This document shows positions 51,267 through 59,919 of a stretch of DNA of 64,000 bases, in pieces (the first letter of the stretch is position 1; each line of letters starts with the position of its first letter). Source of the stretch: Cyclobacterium salsum. Its GTDB lineage: Bacteria; Bacteroidota; Bacteroidia; Cytophagales; Cyclobacteriaceae. The DNA is taken from NCBI RefSeq assembly GCF_010119245.1, contig NZ_WNKG01000017.1, positions 1 to 64,000 of the forward strand, written 5' to 3'. The position numbers and the translations under genes are program-made. The notes below the pieces were generated by a model, which searched no databases, was not told where the DNA came from, and worked only from the letters and a program-made list of their open reading frames with translations.

Positions 51267-52342
51267 GACTTATGAAGTAGTAAGGTTTCCAAGGTAAGGC
51301 CAGGACCAAAACCCATGGCCAAAACATTTCCTTGCATGGTTGCATCTTTCAGAATCGCTGATAGGACATATAAAATGGTTACCGAAGACATGTTACCAAA
51401 CCTTTCCAGGATCTGATGCGCATGCAGGTTCTGCTCTTCTCCGATGCCAAAAGCCGCTTCGATTTTTTTTAGAATCTGTTTTCCTCCCGGATGGATGGCA
51501 AAATGACTGACCTGTGCGATGTCGAACTTCTTCTCCAGGTTTTTCCGTAGCTCATGGATACCGCGATTCAGTAGATCCGGAATGTATTTACTGAGTCTCA
51601 TTTCAAAGCCAAAGTCACCGATGGTCCATGCCATATCGGTTTCACCTTCTATAAGGATATTGCTTTGGTATTTCCGTATAGAAAGGCCCTGTTCGGCGTT
51701 TTTTACCAATACCGCAGCGGCTCCATCTCCGAAAAGGGCATTGGCGATCACATTGTCCTCATTGTATTCTTTTTGAAAATGGATGGTACACAACTCCACG
51801 CCTACGATAATCACCTGAGCATCGGGTTCACTGCTGCAAATCCTGTCGGCCAGTTTGATGGCGTTGAACGCTGCATAACAACCCATAAAGTGAATCGCAT
51901 AGCGTTCAATGGTATTTTGAAAACCCATTTGCTGAATAATGTCCAATTCGACCCCCGGGGCGTACATTCCGGTGCAGCTTACTAGGATCAGGTGGCTTAT
52001 CTTTTCAGGACTCGTGTCAGCGTCTTGCAAACAACGCCGAATGGCTGTCGTTGCCAGTACAGGAGCTACCTTACGAAACACCTGCATCCTGCTGGCAGTC
52101 CCTGGAAAAGGCTCCAGGCTATTGTTTTTCGGAAAAAAATCAAATCGTAAGGGATCCTCGTGATGGAAATCATTCAGCGCACTGTAGCGCTCCCGAATTC
52201 CAGACTTCCGATAAATAAAGCCCAATTTCCTACACTCCTGCGCGTCCAACCCATGAGCCATCTGCATGAATCGACTGATCTTGTCCTGCGGTATTGGTAT
52301 TCCCGGATTGGCCAGTCCTATGCTGACTATTTGGCTATTCAT
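51263..52342 (-). CDS. Type III polyketide synthase
   Basis: A 359-residue chalcone/stilbene synthase-like enzyme. The catalytic triad is intact: Cys155 (IHFMGCYAAFN), His284 (FAIHPGGKQIL) and Asn317 (ERFGNMSSVT). GFGPGLTLE near 344-352 is the conserved loop. Bacterial relatives extend fatty acyl or aryl starters with malonyl-CoA to alkylresorcinols, alkylpyrones or phloroglucinol. It overlaps the methyltransferase gene downstream and faces the UbiA prenyltransferase gene. A relic of a second such gene lies at 8909-9058. Product unknown. Confidence 0.93.
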   Translation of the reverse strand: MNSQIVSIGLANPGIPIPQDKISRFMQMAHGLDAQECRKLGFIYRKSGIRERYSALNDFHHEDPLRFDFFPKNNSLEPFPGTASRMQVFRKVAPVLATTAIRRCLQDADTSPEKISHLILVSCTGMYAPGVELDIIQQMGFQNTIERYAIHFMGCYAAFNAIKLADRICSSEPDAQVIIVGVELCTIHFQKEYNEDNVIANALFGDGAAAVLVKNAEQGLSIRKYQSNILIEGETDMAWTIGDFGFEMRLSKYIPDLLNRGIHELRKNLEKKFDIAQVSHFAIHPGGKQILKKIEAAFGIGEEQNLHAHQILERFGNMSSVTILYVLSAILKDATMQGNVLAMGFGPGLTLETLLLHKS

Positions 52343-52429
52343 GGATTTTATTTTAGTTTTTATTTATTGTACTTTTCAAGATAAGTAAAAAACAGTTGCC
52401 GCAACGAAAAGTTATCAAGGTTTATAGAT

Positions 52430-53314
52430 ATGTTCAAAAAATCAAACTGGGAACACCTGAGAATTCCCTTTTCTTATTACTTGATGCCGGTATACTGGTT
52501 TGCCCTGGCAAGTGTACCGGAGCTGAATGCCCTTCGCACATTGATGGTAGGGTTGGTATTACACTTGTTTTTATATCCTTCCAGCAATGGGTACAATAGC
52601 TATTTTGACAAAGATGAAAAAAGCATCGGGGGATTGAAGAACCCAAAGAAGGTGACCATAGGTCTTTATTACCTATCCCTGGTGTTTTTTTTGATCGCAT
52701 TGGTAATTTCCCTAACCATAGACACTCTCTTTTTTTGGATGGTACTGGTATATGGTCTGGTGTCCATGGCCTATAGTCACCCCTCCGTGCGCCTTAAAAA
52801 ATACCCCTATCTCAGCTGGCTCACGGCCGGATTTTTCCAAGGTGCCTTCACTTTCTGGATGTGTATCGCAGGAATAAGCGATTCCGGTTTGGTTTGGCCC
52901 CTGTCCTGGGAGCACTGGGTGCCGGCCCTACTAACCAGCTTGCTATTACTTGGCTCCTATCCACTCACGCAAATTTACCAGCATGAGGAAGACCTCAAAA
53001 GAGGAGATCTGACCCTGAGCATAAAGCTGGGTATTTTAGGTACCTTTAGCTTTTCCGCCATCTGGTTGTTTTTGGGAGGCCTGGCATTTGCAGGATACTT
53101 TATTCATATGGATAAGCCCTGGGCGGTTTGGCTTTTTTTGCTAGCCATGCTTCCGGTAGTTTTTTATTTTTCCCTATGGTTTATATTGGCCCGAAAGGAT
53201 CCGGAAAGTTATGTATCCCACCGGATGAGCATGTGGATGAACAAGATTTCTGCCACCGCCCTGAATGCTTTTTTCATTTATCTGGCCTGGCAAGCCCATA
53301 CTTCCATGGCATAA
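52430..53314 (+). CDS. UbiA-type prenyltransferase
   Basis: A 294-residue membrane protein with about eight helices. The first Asp-rich motif is YNSYFDKDEKSIGGLKNP, a slightly changed NxxxDxxxD, and the second is in IYQHEEDLKRGDLTLSIKLG. UbiA proteins transfer an isoprenyl chain to an aromatic ring. Divergent from the type III PKS gene with an 87-base gap, so a shared promoter region is likely. It probably prenylates the methylated polyketide. Complete from the ATG at 52430. Confidence 0.88.
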   Translation: MFKKSNWEHLRIPFSYYLMPVYWFALASVPELNALRTLMVGLVLHLFLYPSSNGYNSYFDKDEKSIGGLKNPKKVTIGLYYLSLVFFLIALVISLTIDTLFFWMVLVYGLVSMAYSHPSVRLKKYPYLSWLTAGFFQGAFTFWMCIAGISDSGLVWPLSWEHWVPALLTSLLLLGSYPLTQIYQHEEDLKRGDLTLSIKLGILGTFSFSAIWLFLGGLAFAGYFIHMDKPWAVWLFLLAMLPVVFYFSLWFILARKDPESYVSHRMSMWMNKISATALNAFFIYLAWQAHTSMA

Positions 53315-53504
53315 CTTTGAATTGGTGCCGCTAATAAGGCTACGCTTCCATACTTATTATTTCCGCCAAGGCATACGATTTACGGAAAAATGAAGCCTTT
53401 TCCTGCAGTCCCTGGCCTGAAGGCACCATTCAACTACAATTTTGATGAAGGTAGCTGCCAAAAAAAAGATATTCTTTATATTGCCGCAAAATTAGAATTT
53501 AGGT

Positions 53505-56500
53505 ATGTATATCAACAGGATCACAAAGGGCTTTATCGCTCTTTTGTTTGCAGGCTTTCTTCTGGGAGCTTGTTCCACCCGTTCGGGTGACCCCAAAGTC
53601 TTGGTTTTCTCCAAAACCGCGGGCTATTATCATGAGTCTATTCCAGATGGAGTACAGGCACTTATCAAAATGGGCCAGGAAAACGGCTTTTTGGTGGACA
53701 CCACGACCAATGCGGAGCTTTTTACAGAGAGTATTTTAGAACAATACAGTGCCGTGATTTTTCTAAGCACGACGGGTGATGTGCTAGATCATTACCAGCA
53801 GGCAGATTTTGAGCGATACATCCAGGCCGGTGGAGGCTTTGTAGGAATACACGCGGCGGCAGATACGGAATACGACTGGTCCTGGTATGGAAAAATGACC
53901 GGAGGGTACTTTTCAGACCACCCAGGAATCAATGATCCCCACCCAAATGTGCAGGAAGGAGAAATCGATGTGGTAGACCCATCCCACAGCAGTACTTCTT
54001 TTTTACCGGAAAAATGGACCCGCACCGATGAATGGTACAGCTACAAAGACTTTAACGAAAGTGTAAACGTTTTGATGACCCTGGATGAAAGCAGTTACCA
54101 GGGCGGAGAAGATATGGGCGAACACCCCATTGCCTGGTACCATGATTATGATGGCGGTAGGGCATTTTACACCGGTGGGGGACATACCACCGCTTCCTTC
54201 CAGGAAGAGTTGTTTTTGCGCCACCTCCTTGAAGGGATACACTATGCCATCGGTGAAAATAGAAAACTGGACTATTCCAAATCCAGTAGCAAAAGGGTGC
54301 CGGAAGCCGATCGGTTTGAAAAAGTGAGCATGGTAAAAGGTGAGTTTACCGAGCCTACTGAAATGACCATTTTGCCTGACCTGGATATACTTGTTTCTCA
54401 ACGAAGAGGCGAAATTCTGTTGTATAAAGAAGGGGATTCCACCACCCGTCAGGTGGCACAGCTGGATGTGTACTGGAAGACGGATGCTCCAGGAGTCAAT
54501 GCCGAAGAGGGACTTATGGGAATAAAAGCGGATCCGGATTTTGAAAACAATCATTGGATCTATGTTTTCTACAGCCCCACAGGTGAATCGGTAAACAGGC
54601 TTTCCAGATTTAAATTTGAGTCAGATGAATGGAAAATGGATACCGAGCAGGTGATCCTCGAATTTTATTCCCAGCGAGACATTTGCTGCCATACGGGCGG
54701 CTCCATCGCTTTTGATAGCGAGGGATTACTTTACGTATCTGCCGGAGATAACTCCACGCCGTTTAACCAACCAAACCAACCTTATACCCTGAAAGGATAT
54801 GCTCCTTTGGACGACAGGCCCGGATTTGAACAATATGATGCCGGCCGGTCATCCGGCAACACCAATGACCTTCGCGGAAAAATCATCCGTATAAAAGTGA
54901 ACGAAGACGGATCCTACAGCATTCCTGAGGGCAACCTGTATCCGGAGGGAATGGAAGGCACCAAACCAGAAATCTACGTACAGGGCAACCGGAACCCTTA
55001 TCGAATCAGCGTGGATCAAAAAACCGGTTATTTGTACTGGGGAGAAGTCGGGCCTGATGCCAGAGCAGACAGCCTGGGAGTACGAGGGCCAAGAGGATAC
55101 GACGAAGTTAATCAAGCCAAGGAAGCTGGTTTTTTTGGCTGGCCTTTCTTTGTGGGTGACAACTACCCCTACAATGCCTATAATTTTAATACCGGTGAAC
55201 CGGGAATCCAATTTGACCCGCTATCTCCGGTAAATATTTCCCAAAATAATACCGGATTAACAGAATTGCCCCCTGCCCAACCAGCCTTTATCTATTACCC
55301 CTATGACCAGTCAGACGAATTTCCTCAGGTCGGAACGGGCGGAAGAAATGCCATGGCCGGACCTGTCTACTATTCGGACCTGTACCCTAATGGCGGCGGG
55401 CTTCCGGATTATTATGACGGCAAACTGTTTATCTACGAATGGATCCGGGGATGGATTAAAGTAGTCACCATGGATGAAAACGGAGACTACCTGAAAATGG
55501 AGCCATTTATGGAAGGGGTTCGCCACAATGCCCTCATCGATTTGGAAATGGGGCCTGATGGCAAACTCTATCTGCTGGAATACGGAAATGGTTGGTTTAG
55601 TGCCAATGAGGACGCAGCCCTCTCGGTAATCAACTACAACCCGGGCAACAGGGCACCGGTAATTGCAGGAATAGCTTCTGATAAAACATCGGGCTCCTTG
55701 CCCCTGGAAGTACATCTGAAAGCCGAAGCCAGTGACCCTGAAAAGGATCCGCTGACCTATACCTGGGATCTTGGAAATGGGGAATCAATCGAAACTGCCG
55801 AGCCTGAGTTGACCTATACCTATGAAGCTGTCGGTGACTATGACATTTCAGTCACGGTAAAGGACACTGGAAATGAAGCGGTAAAAAGCAATACCGTAAA
55901 CGTCTATGCGGGAAATGTGGCACCGGAAGTCTCCATTGAATTCGTAGGCAATTCCAGCTTTTATTTTCCTGGAAAACCCATTGAATATCAGGTAACCGTG
56001 ACGGACCCGGACGACCCCGAAGCAGCGGAGGATTTATCTAGCTTGTATGTTTCAGCGGATTATATTGAGGGGTTTGACAGAGCAGAGGCAGCCATGGGGC
56101 ATCAGGTGATGTCAGAAGCAATGGCGGGAAAAAGTATCATGGAATCACTTACCTGTAAAACCTGTCACCAGGTAGACGAACTTTCCGTAGGACCTGCCTA
56201 CACCGAGGTATCTAAGAAATATGCCGATGACCCAGAGGCGACGGACCATCTTATCAATAAAATCATCAATGGTGGTTCGGGTGTCTGGGGAGAAACCATG
56301 ATGCCAGCGAATCCGGATTTAAAAGTTGCAGATGCCCGAAAAATTGTGGCATGGATTCTTTCTCTGGGGGAATTGGAAAACCTGGAGACCAGTTTGCCAC
56401 TTTCCGGCAAAATCGATCCGCTTCAAGGGAAAACGATGTCGGATGATGGCGTGATGATACTCAATGCCAGCTTTACAGACCGCGGCGGCGTTAATATCAA

Positions 56501-56939
56501 ACCACTCAGTACGGCCAGCACTGCCTACCTGCGAAACAGTAAAATTAACTTTGCAGAAGTAAGCGAAACTTCGGGCTATACCTCCTTTGAAATGAATGGA
56601 CAGAACATGCTGCTAGCCCCTACCGGGCCGGGATATTTTGCCCTCAAGGACATCGATCTTACCAACCTGGCAGGCATCGATTTTACAGCCGGATCCCAAA
56701 ATCCCCTTGCCTATGGCTACCAGGTAGAAGCCCGCATCGGCGCACCGGATGGACCGGTCATTGGACAGTCGGTTCTCCGTAAAAAACCCGGGGAAGGAAG
56801 ATCTCAATATACCTTTCAGTTAACGTTTAATGAAGTGCCGGAACAAGGGCTGCAGGACCTGTACATCGTGACAGAAGCACTGAGTGAAGATGAAAGTGTA
56901 AACCTGGCTATTCTTTCCATGGAAATGAAAAGCGAATAG
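53505..56939 (+). CDS. ThuA-sugar dehydrogenase-PKD-cytochrome c fusion lipoprotein
   Basis: An 1144-residue lipoprotein (LLFAGFLLGACST). Order of domains: ThuA (about 30-250, VLVFSKTAGYYHESIPDGV and GGGFVGIHAAADTEYDW); glucose/sorbosone dehydrogenase beta-propeller (about 265-700, GLMGIKADPDFENNHWIYVF; GRSSGNTNDLRGKIIRI); PKD (about 712-802, PLTYTWDLGNG); a mono-haem cytochrome c with C884, C887, H888 (SLTCKTCHQ) and Met in GETMMPANP; and a C-terminal CBM6-like beta domain (about 960-1144). Electrons from sugar oxidation may pass to the haem and on to the respiratory chain. The combination is known in Bacteroidota, usually named only by domain. Confidence 0.9.
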   Translation: MYINRITKGFIALLFAGFLLGACSTRSGDPKVLVFSKTAGYYHESIPDGVQALIKMGQENGFLVDTTTNAELFTESILEQYSAVIFLSTTGDVLDHYQQADFERYIQAGGGFVGIHAAADTEYDWSWYGKMTGGYFSDHPGINDPHPNVQEGEIDVVDPSHSSTSFLPEKWTRTDEWYSYKDFNESVNVLMTLDESSYQGGEDMGEHPIAWYHDYDGGRAFYTGGGHTTASFQEELFLRHLLEGIHYAIGENRKLDYSKSSSKRVPEADRFEKVSMVKGEFTEPTEMTILPDLDILVSQRRGEILLYKEGDSTTRQVAQLDVYWKTDAPGVNAEEGLMGIKADPDFENNHWIYVFYSPTGESVNRLSRFKFESDEWKMDTEQVILEFYSQRDICCHTGGSIAFDSEGLLYVSAGDNSTPFNQPNQPYTLKGYAPLDDRPGFEQYDAGRSSGNTNDLRGKIIRIKVNEDGSYSIPEGNLYPEGMEGTKPEIYVQGNRNPYRISVDQKTGYLYWGEVGPDARADSLGVRGPRGYDEVNQAKEAGFFGWPFFVGDNYPYNAYNFNTGEPGIQFDPLSPVNISQNNTGLTELPPAQPAFIYYPYDQSDEFPQVGTGGRNAMAGPVYYSDLYPNGGGLPDYYDGKLFIYEWIRGWIKVVTMDENGDYLKMEPFMEGVRHNALIDLEMGPDGKLYLLEYGNGWFSANEDAALSVINYNPGNRAPVIAGIASDKTSGSLPLEVHLKAEASDPEKDPLTYTWDLGNGESIETAEPELTYTYEAVGDYDISVTVKDTGNEAVKSNTVNVYAGNVAPEVSIEFVGNSSFYFPGKPIEYQVTVTDPDDPEAAEDLSSLYVSADYIEGFDRAEAAMGHQVMSEAMAGKSIMESLTCKTCHQVDELSVGPAYTEVSKKYADDPEATDHLINKIINGGSGVWGETMMPANPDLKVADARKIVAWILSLGELENLETSLPLSGKIDPLQGKTMSDDGVMILNASFTDRGGVNIKPLSTASTAYLRNSKINFAEVSETSGYTSFEMNGQNMLLAPTGPGYFALKDIDLTNLAGIDFTAGSQNPLAYGYQVEARIGAPDGPVIGQSVLRKKPGEGRSQYTFQLTFNEVPEQGLQDLYIVTEALSEDESVNLAILSMEMKSE

Positions 56940-56963
56940 ACTGTCCGGAATTAACAGGACCAG

Positions 56964-56998
56964 AAAAGGGTTGTTTCAGTAGATGGAACAACCCTTTT
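56964..56998. terminator. Terminator-like hairpin
   Basis: AAAAGGGTTGTT (56964-56975) and AACAACCCTTTT (56987-56998) form a perfect 12-bp stem with an 11-base loop, between the fusion gene and the next gene. The right arm itself ends in T residues. Confidence 0.75.
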
Positions 56999-57010
56999 CC
57001 CATTCTAAAC

Positions 57011-57625
57011 ATGCAGATAGATCGATTTACAAGCCTGGACCCCGATTATTCCAGCATGGAAATTCGGTGGTTTTTCCCGGAAAACATTCCGGAGCTGAAA
57101 CATTTTGTACAGCGAAAGTTCAATGTAAAGCCCGAACCTGAGATACGAACGGATACCTACTACCCCATTTTCAACCGGGAGGACCTCGGACTTAAACTTC
57201 GTGAGGGCAATCGGGAGATCAAAAAAAGGCAAAAACCGGGTATCCCGTTTTACTTCGAAGTTCAACAGGCTGGCTATTTAGAGTATTGGGACAAATGGAT
57301 TCTTGATAGCCCTCTACCTGATTTACACGGCACAGACCCTTTTCCTATCCGAAAAAAAAGGTGGGTATTGAAATTCAACAGCCAATCAAAAAAAGATTAC
57401 ACCGCCTTTCCCTACGAAGAAAAACTCGAACAGGGCATACAGGTCGAATATGCTGAACTGAAAGCGGAAAGGGGTACCTCTTATACTTTTTGCCTGGAGG
57501 TATTCGGAGATACCGATCCATCCCATCTGGAAAAAATAACAGCCATTTTACCAGCTGTAGCCTATCTGCATTTAGATAATTCTTTTGCTTATCCGGCCTG
57601 GATAGTAAGGCAATTCCGAATATAA
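57011..57625 (+). CDS. CYTH-like (triphosphate tunnel) protein candidate
   Basis: A 204-residue protein with no signal peptide. EIRTDTYYPIFNREDLGLKL followed by REGNREIKKR resembles the beta strands of CYTH/triphosphate tunnel proteins (DTYYDT...GLxLRxREGxxEIKxR). The N-terminal part has MEIRWFF, which could stand for the ExExK strand although Lys is replaced by Arg. Relatives hydrolyse triphosphates such as thiamin triphosphate or act on inorganic triphosphate. The match is partial, so this is a candidate only. It converges on the M56 gene. Confidence 0.5.
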   Translation: MQIDRFTSLDPDYSSMEIRWFFPENIPELKHFVQRKFNVKPEPEIRTDTYYPIFNREDLGLKLREGNREIKKRQKPGIPFYFEVQQAGYLEYWDKWILDSPLPDLHGTDPFPIRKKRWVLKFNSQSKKDYTAFPYEEKLEQGIQVEYAELKAERGTSYTFCLEVFGDTDPSHLEKITAILPAVAYLHLDNSFAYPAWIVRQFRI

Positions 57626-57626
57626 A

Positions 57627-57652
57627 TCCGGAAGAAAGACCCTTCTTCCGGA
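57627..57652. terminator. Bidirectional hairpin
   Basis: TCCGGAAGAA (57627-57636) and TTCTTCCGGA (57643-57652) form a perfect 10-bp stem with a 6-base loop between two convergent genes. No clear T-run follows. Confidence 0.65.
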
Positions 57653-57675
57653 CAACCTCATAAAGAAACGAATAG

Positions 57676-59403
57676 TTACCGGTCAGGAAGGGTGGTGTCC
57701 CGGGCTTCCTTTTCTTCCCGGATCTTCTCCATGGCTTTCTCCCTTTCGCGCATTTTTTCTTCCATTGCTTTGAGTTTGGCCTCATGCTTTCTACCCCATT
57801 CCTCCATCTTTGCTTCAAACTCCCTGATCTTCGGCTCATTTTGCTTGTTCCAGGCTTCCATTTTTGCCTCAAACTCCTCCATCTTTGGCTTAAATTCTGC
57901 TTCCCATTCTTTTATTTTTTCTTGAAAAACCTTTTGGGTAGCGGTCATTTTTTGCTGGAATTCCTGCATTTTCTGCTCAAACTTTTCTTTTTGGGCTAAT
58001 CCATCAGGATTGGAATCCATATCAAATTGGACGATTTTCGAAGTATATATACGAATGCTATCGCCAAAATCTTCCATAAAACCATTGGGGACAAAAAGAG
58101 TAGCGTCCGGAAATGGCGGAACCCCGGTAAGGACTGGCGGCGAAGGGATGTTCCATTCCAGGATCTCCGGCAGACTATCGAGTTCAACAACGGTGTTCAA
58201 ATTCCACGCAGTGTCTATTTCTATCTCCCTATCCACTTGTTGAGACCAGGAAGAAGATGCCGGTAGGCTGTCCGGGTTAATGGCTGTCATTGATGAAAAT
58301 GTTGGCGCCGGAAGGGGCAGCGGGTTCATTGCATCGATAAGATTAGTCTCCAGCCATCGCTCTTGACGGGGATCTTCCTGCTGCGCTATTCCAAGCAGCA
58401 GGATAAAACTAAGCATACTGGTAATCATCATGGTTTTACTGATCAATGGTGAGTGAATGATTTTTGAAGGTTGTTTTCCCATCATCCGCTGGATTCGCAA
58501 AAGGGTGGGAAAAGTCGATTTTTGAGCCGCCATGGCCAGTTCCGGAGCATTCCCGGAAGCTTGATTTACAATGTAAGCAAGGGCATGCGCCAATTCCGAA
58601 GAATTTGCCCCGGTTTTAATTGCCAGGTCGTCTGCAGCTTGTTCCCGTGCTTCCCTTACGGATTCATTTATCCACCAGAAGGCGGGGTGGTAGAAAAAAA
58701 TCATCTCCAAAAAGGACTGACATAGATTAAGGGTAAAATCCTGTCGTTTAATATGGGCCAGTTCATGGGCCAGGATAGCCTCCAATTGTGCAGGAGGCAT
58801 ACCGCATACCAGGCTTGTTGGTATCAATACGATCGGCTTCACTATTCCAAAAACCATGGGCACCTCAATTTCCTGACTTACCCGTATTAAAACGGGAACG
58901 TTGATTTGCATTTTGTGCCGGAATACATGGGCTTTTTCTTGGATCCAATTCGGTAAATCCAAATAAGATCGCCGCTTTATCTGTTGCAAAGCAGCAAAAT
59001 TGCCAACCAGGCGCATCATGTAGAATGCCACTCCAATCAACCAAACATTTACCAGATAAGGCAACACTTTTTCAAAATGGCTAAACGCCATTTCCCAAAG
59101 CCCCCGTTCCGATCGGGCTTGATCTTCCAAAGCAGGTAAAAAGGTTGGCTCTATTGCAACCAAAGCTGCACCGGTAGCCTTTCCCCAGATACCGTACTCA
59201 TACCATAGGGTGGCCGAAAAAGACAGTGCCATGAGAAACAAGATCAGTAACCCTGCTTGATACCGATAGCTAGGCATCCGAAAAGCCTGCATATGAAGCA
59301 ATAACCAATAGATGCCTGCCAGAATTAGAAATTGCCATAGGGAGTGTAACAGCGACCAGCCCAAAATTTCGGGAATTGCCAGGGGAAACCAATCGATATT
59401 CAT
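57676..59403 (-). CDS. M56 family metallopeptidase sensor (BlaR1-like)
   Basis: A 575-residue membrane protein. Helices lie at about 14-36, 50-68 and 112-132, then a zinc peptidase site LAHELAHIKRQDF (H213, E214, H217) with EAREQAADDLA as the third-ligand region, and another helix at about 325-345 (SMLSFILLLGIA). Residues 475-575 are a highly charged coiled coil (KMEEFEAKMEAWNK; KIREFEAKMEEWGRKHE). There is no beta-lactam-binding sensor domain as in BlaR1. It probably cleaves the BlaI repressor encoded 2 bases upstream in response to envelope stress; the signal is unknown. Confidence 0.85.
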   Translation of the reverse strand: MNIDWFPLAIPEILGWSLLHSLWQFLILAGIYWLLLHMQAFRMPSYRYQAGLLILFLMALSFSATLWYEYGIWGKATGAALVAIEPTFLPALEDQARSERGLWEMAFSHFEKVLPYLVNVWLIGVAFYMMRLVGNFAALQQIKRRSYLDLPNWIQEKAHVFRHKMQINVPVLIRVSQEIEVPMVFGIVKPIVLIPTSLVCGMPPAQLEAILAHELAHIKRQDFTLNLCQSFLEMIFFYHPAFWWINESVREAREQAADDLAIKTGANSSELAHALAYIVNQASGNAPELAMAAQKSTFPTLLRIQRMMGKQPSKIIHSPLISKTMMITSMLSFILLLGIAQQEDPRQERWLETNLIDAMNPLPLPAPTFSSMTAINPDSLPASSSWSQQVDREIEIDTAWNLNTVVELDSLPEILEWNIPSPPVLTGVPPFPDATLFVPNGFMEDFGDSIRIYTSKIVQFDMDSNPDGLAQKEKFEQKMQEFQQKMTATQKVFQEKIKEWEAEFKPKMEEFEAKMEAWNKQNEPKIREFEAKMEEWGRKHEAKLKAMEEKMREREKAMEKIREEKEARDTTLPDR

Positions 59404-59405
59404 GA

Positions 59406-59777
59406 CTACTTATTTTCCATTTTATCTAAAAACGCACGTATTTCTTCAATCTCCTCTTTTGAGGGCTCGCTTTGACCCAAAGCTTGCATAACGAGTTTAT
59501 TGGTAGAACCCCCGAATGCCTTCCGAATAAAGGTTTTTACCAGAGATTCCTGGGTATCCTGTTGGGACACTGCCGCAGCGTATACATGACTTCTCCTCTT
59601 TTCGTCGCGGTTAACCAATCCTTTTCCATGCATATTCTGCATGATTTTAAGCGTAGTGGTATAGCCTGTTTCTTTGTCTTGAGACAGCTGCTCATGCACC
59701 TGTCGTACGCTGGCTTCTCCCATCTCCCATAAGATGGCCAAAACTTCCAGTTCTGCAGCCGTAGGTTTCTCTTGCAT
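59406..59777 (-). CDS. BlaI/MecI/CopY family repressor
   Basis: A 123-residue winged-helix repressor: PTAAELEVLAILWEMGEASVRQVH (helix 1-2 and recognition region), GYTTTLKIMQNMHGKGLVNRDE and a C-terminal dimer domain ending EIRAFLDKMENK. It is cotranscribed with the M56 peptidase, starting 2 bases apart. Three identical-format operators (59785-59853) lie just upstream of its ATG, pointing to autorepression relieved by proteolysis. Confidence 0.92.
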   Translation of the reverse strand: MQEKPTAAELEVLAILWEMGEASVRQVHEQLSQDKETGYTTTLKIMQNMHGKGLVNRDEKRRSHVYAAAVSQQDTQESLVKTFIRKAFGGSTNKLVMQALGQSEPSKEEIEEIRAFLDKMENK

Positions 59778-59784
59778 GACATTA

Positions 59785-59853
59785 TACGATTTATTTCGTA
59801 GGCAATTTATACGACAAATATCGTAATGCCAAATATATACGATTCTAATCGTA
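59785..59853 (-). promoter_or_regulatory. Three tandem BlaI operators, TACGA-N6-TCGTA
   Basis: Three 16-bp palindromes of the form TACGA-N6-TCGTA sit at 59785-59800, 59810-59825 and 59838-59853, with starts 25 and 28 bases apart, that is about 2.5 helical turns. The first is 8 bases from the BlaI start codon. The arms match in all three copies and differ only in the six-base spacer. They lie in the 142-base gap to the divergent NRDE gene at 59920, so that gene could also be affected. Confidence 0.8.
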
Positions 59854-59919
59854 TTAAATTTTGTTAAAATATTCCTCCATTTGATTTCTCCTTAAAGGAC
59901 GGCTTCCTTATTTTGCACC

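Noticed and set aside
57676-59777. Beta-lactam resistance operon (blaI-blaR1)
   Set aside because: The peptidase lacks a penicillin-binding sensor domain and no beta-lactamase gene is in the window.
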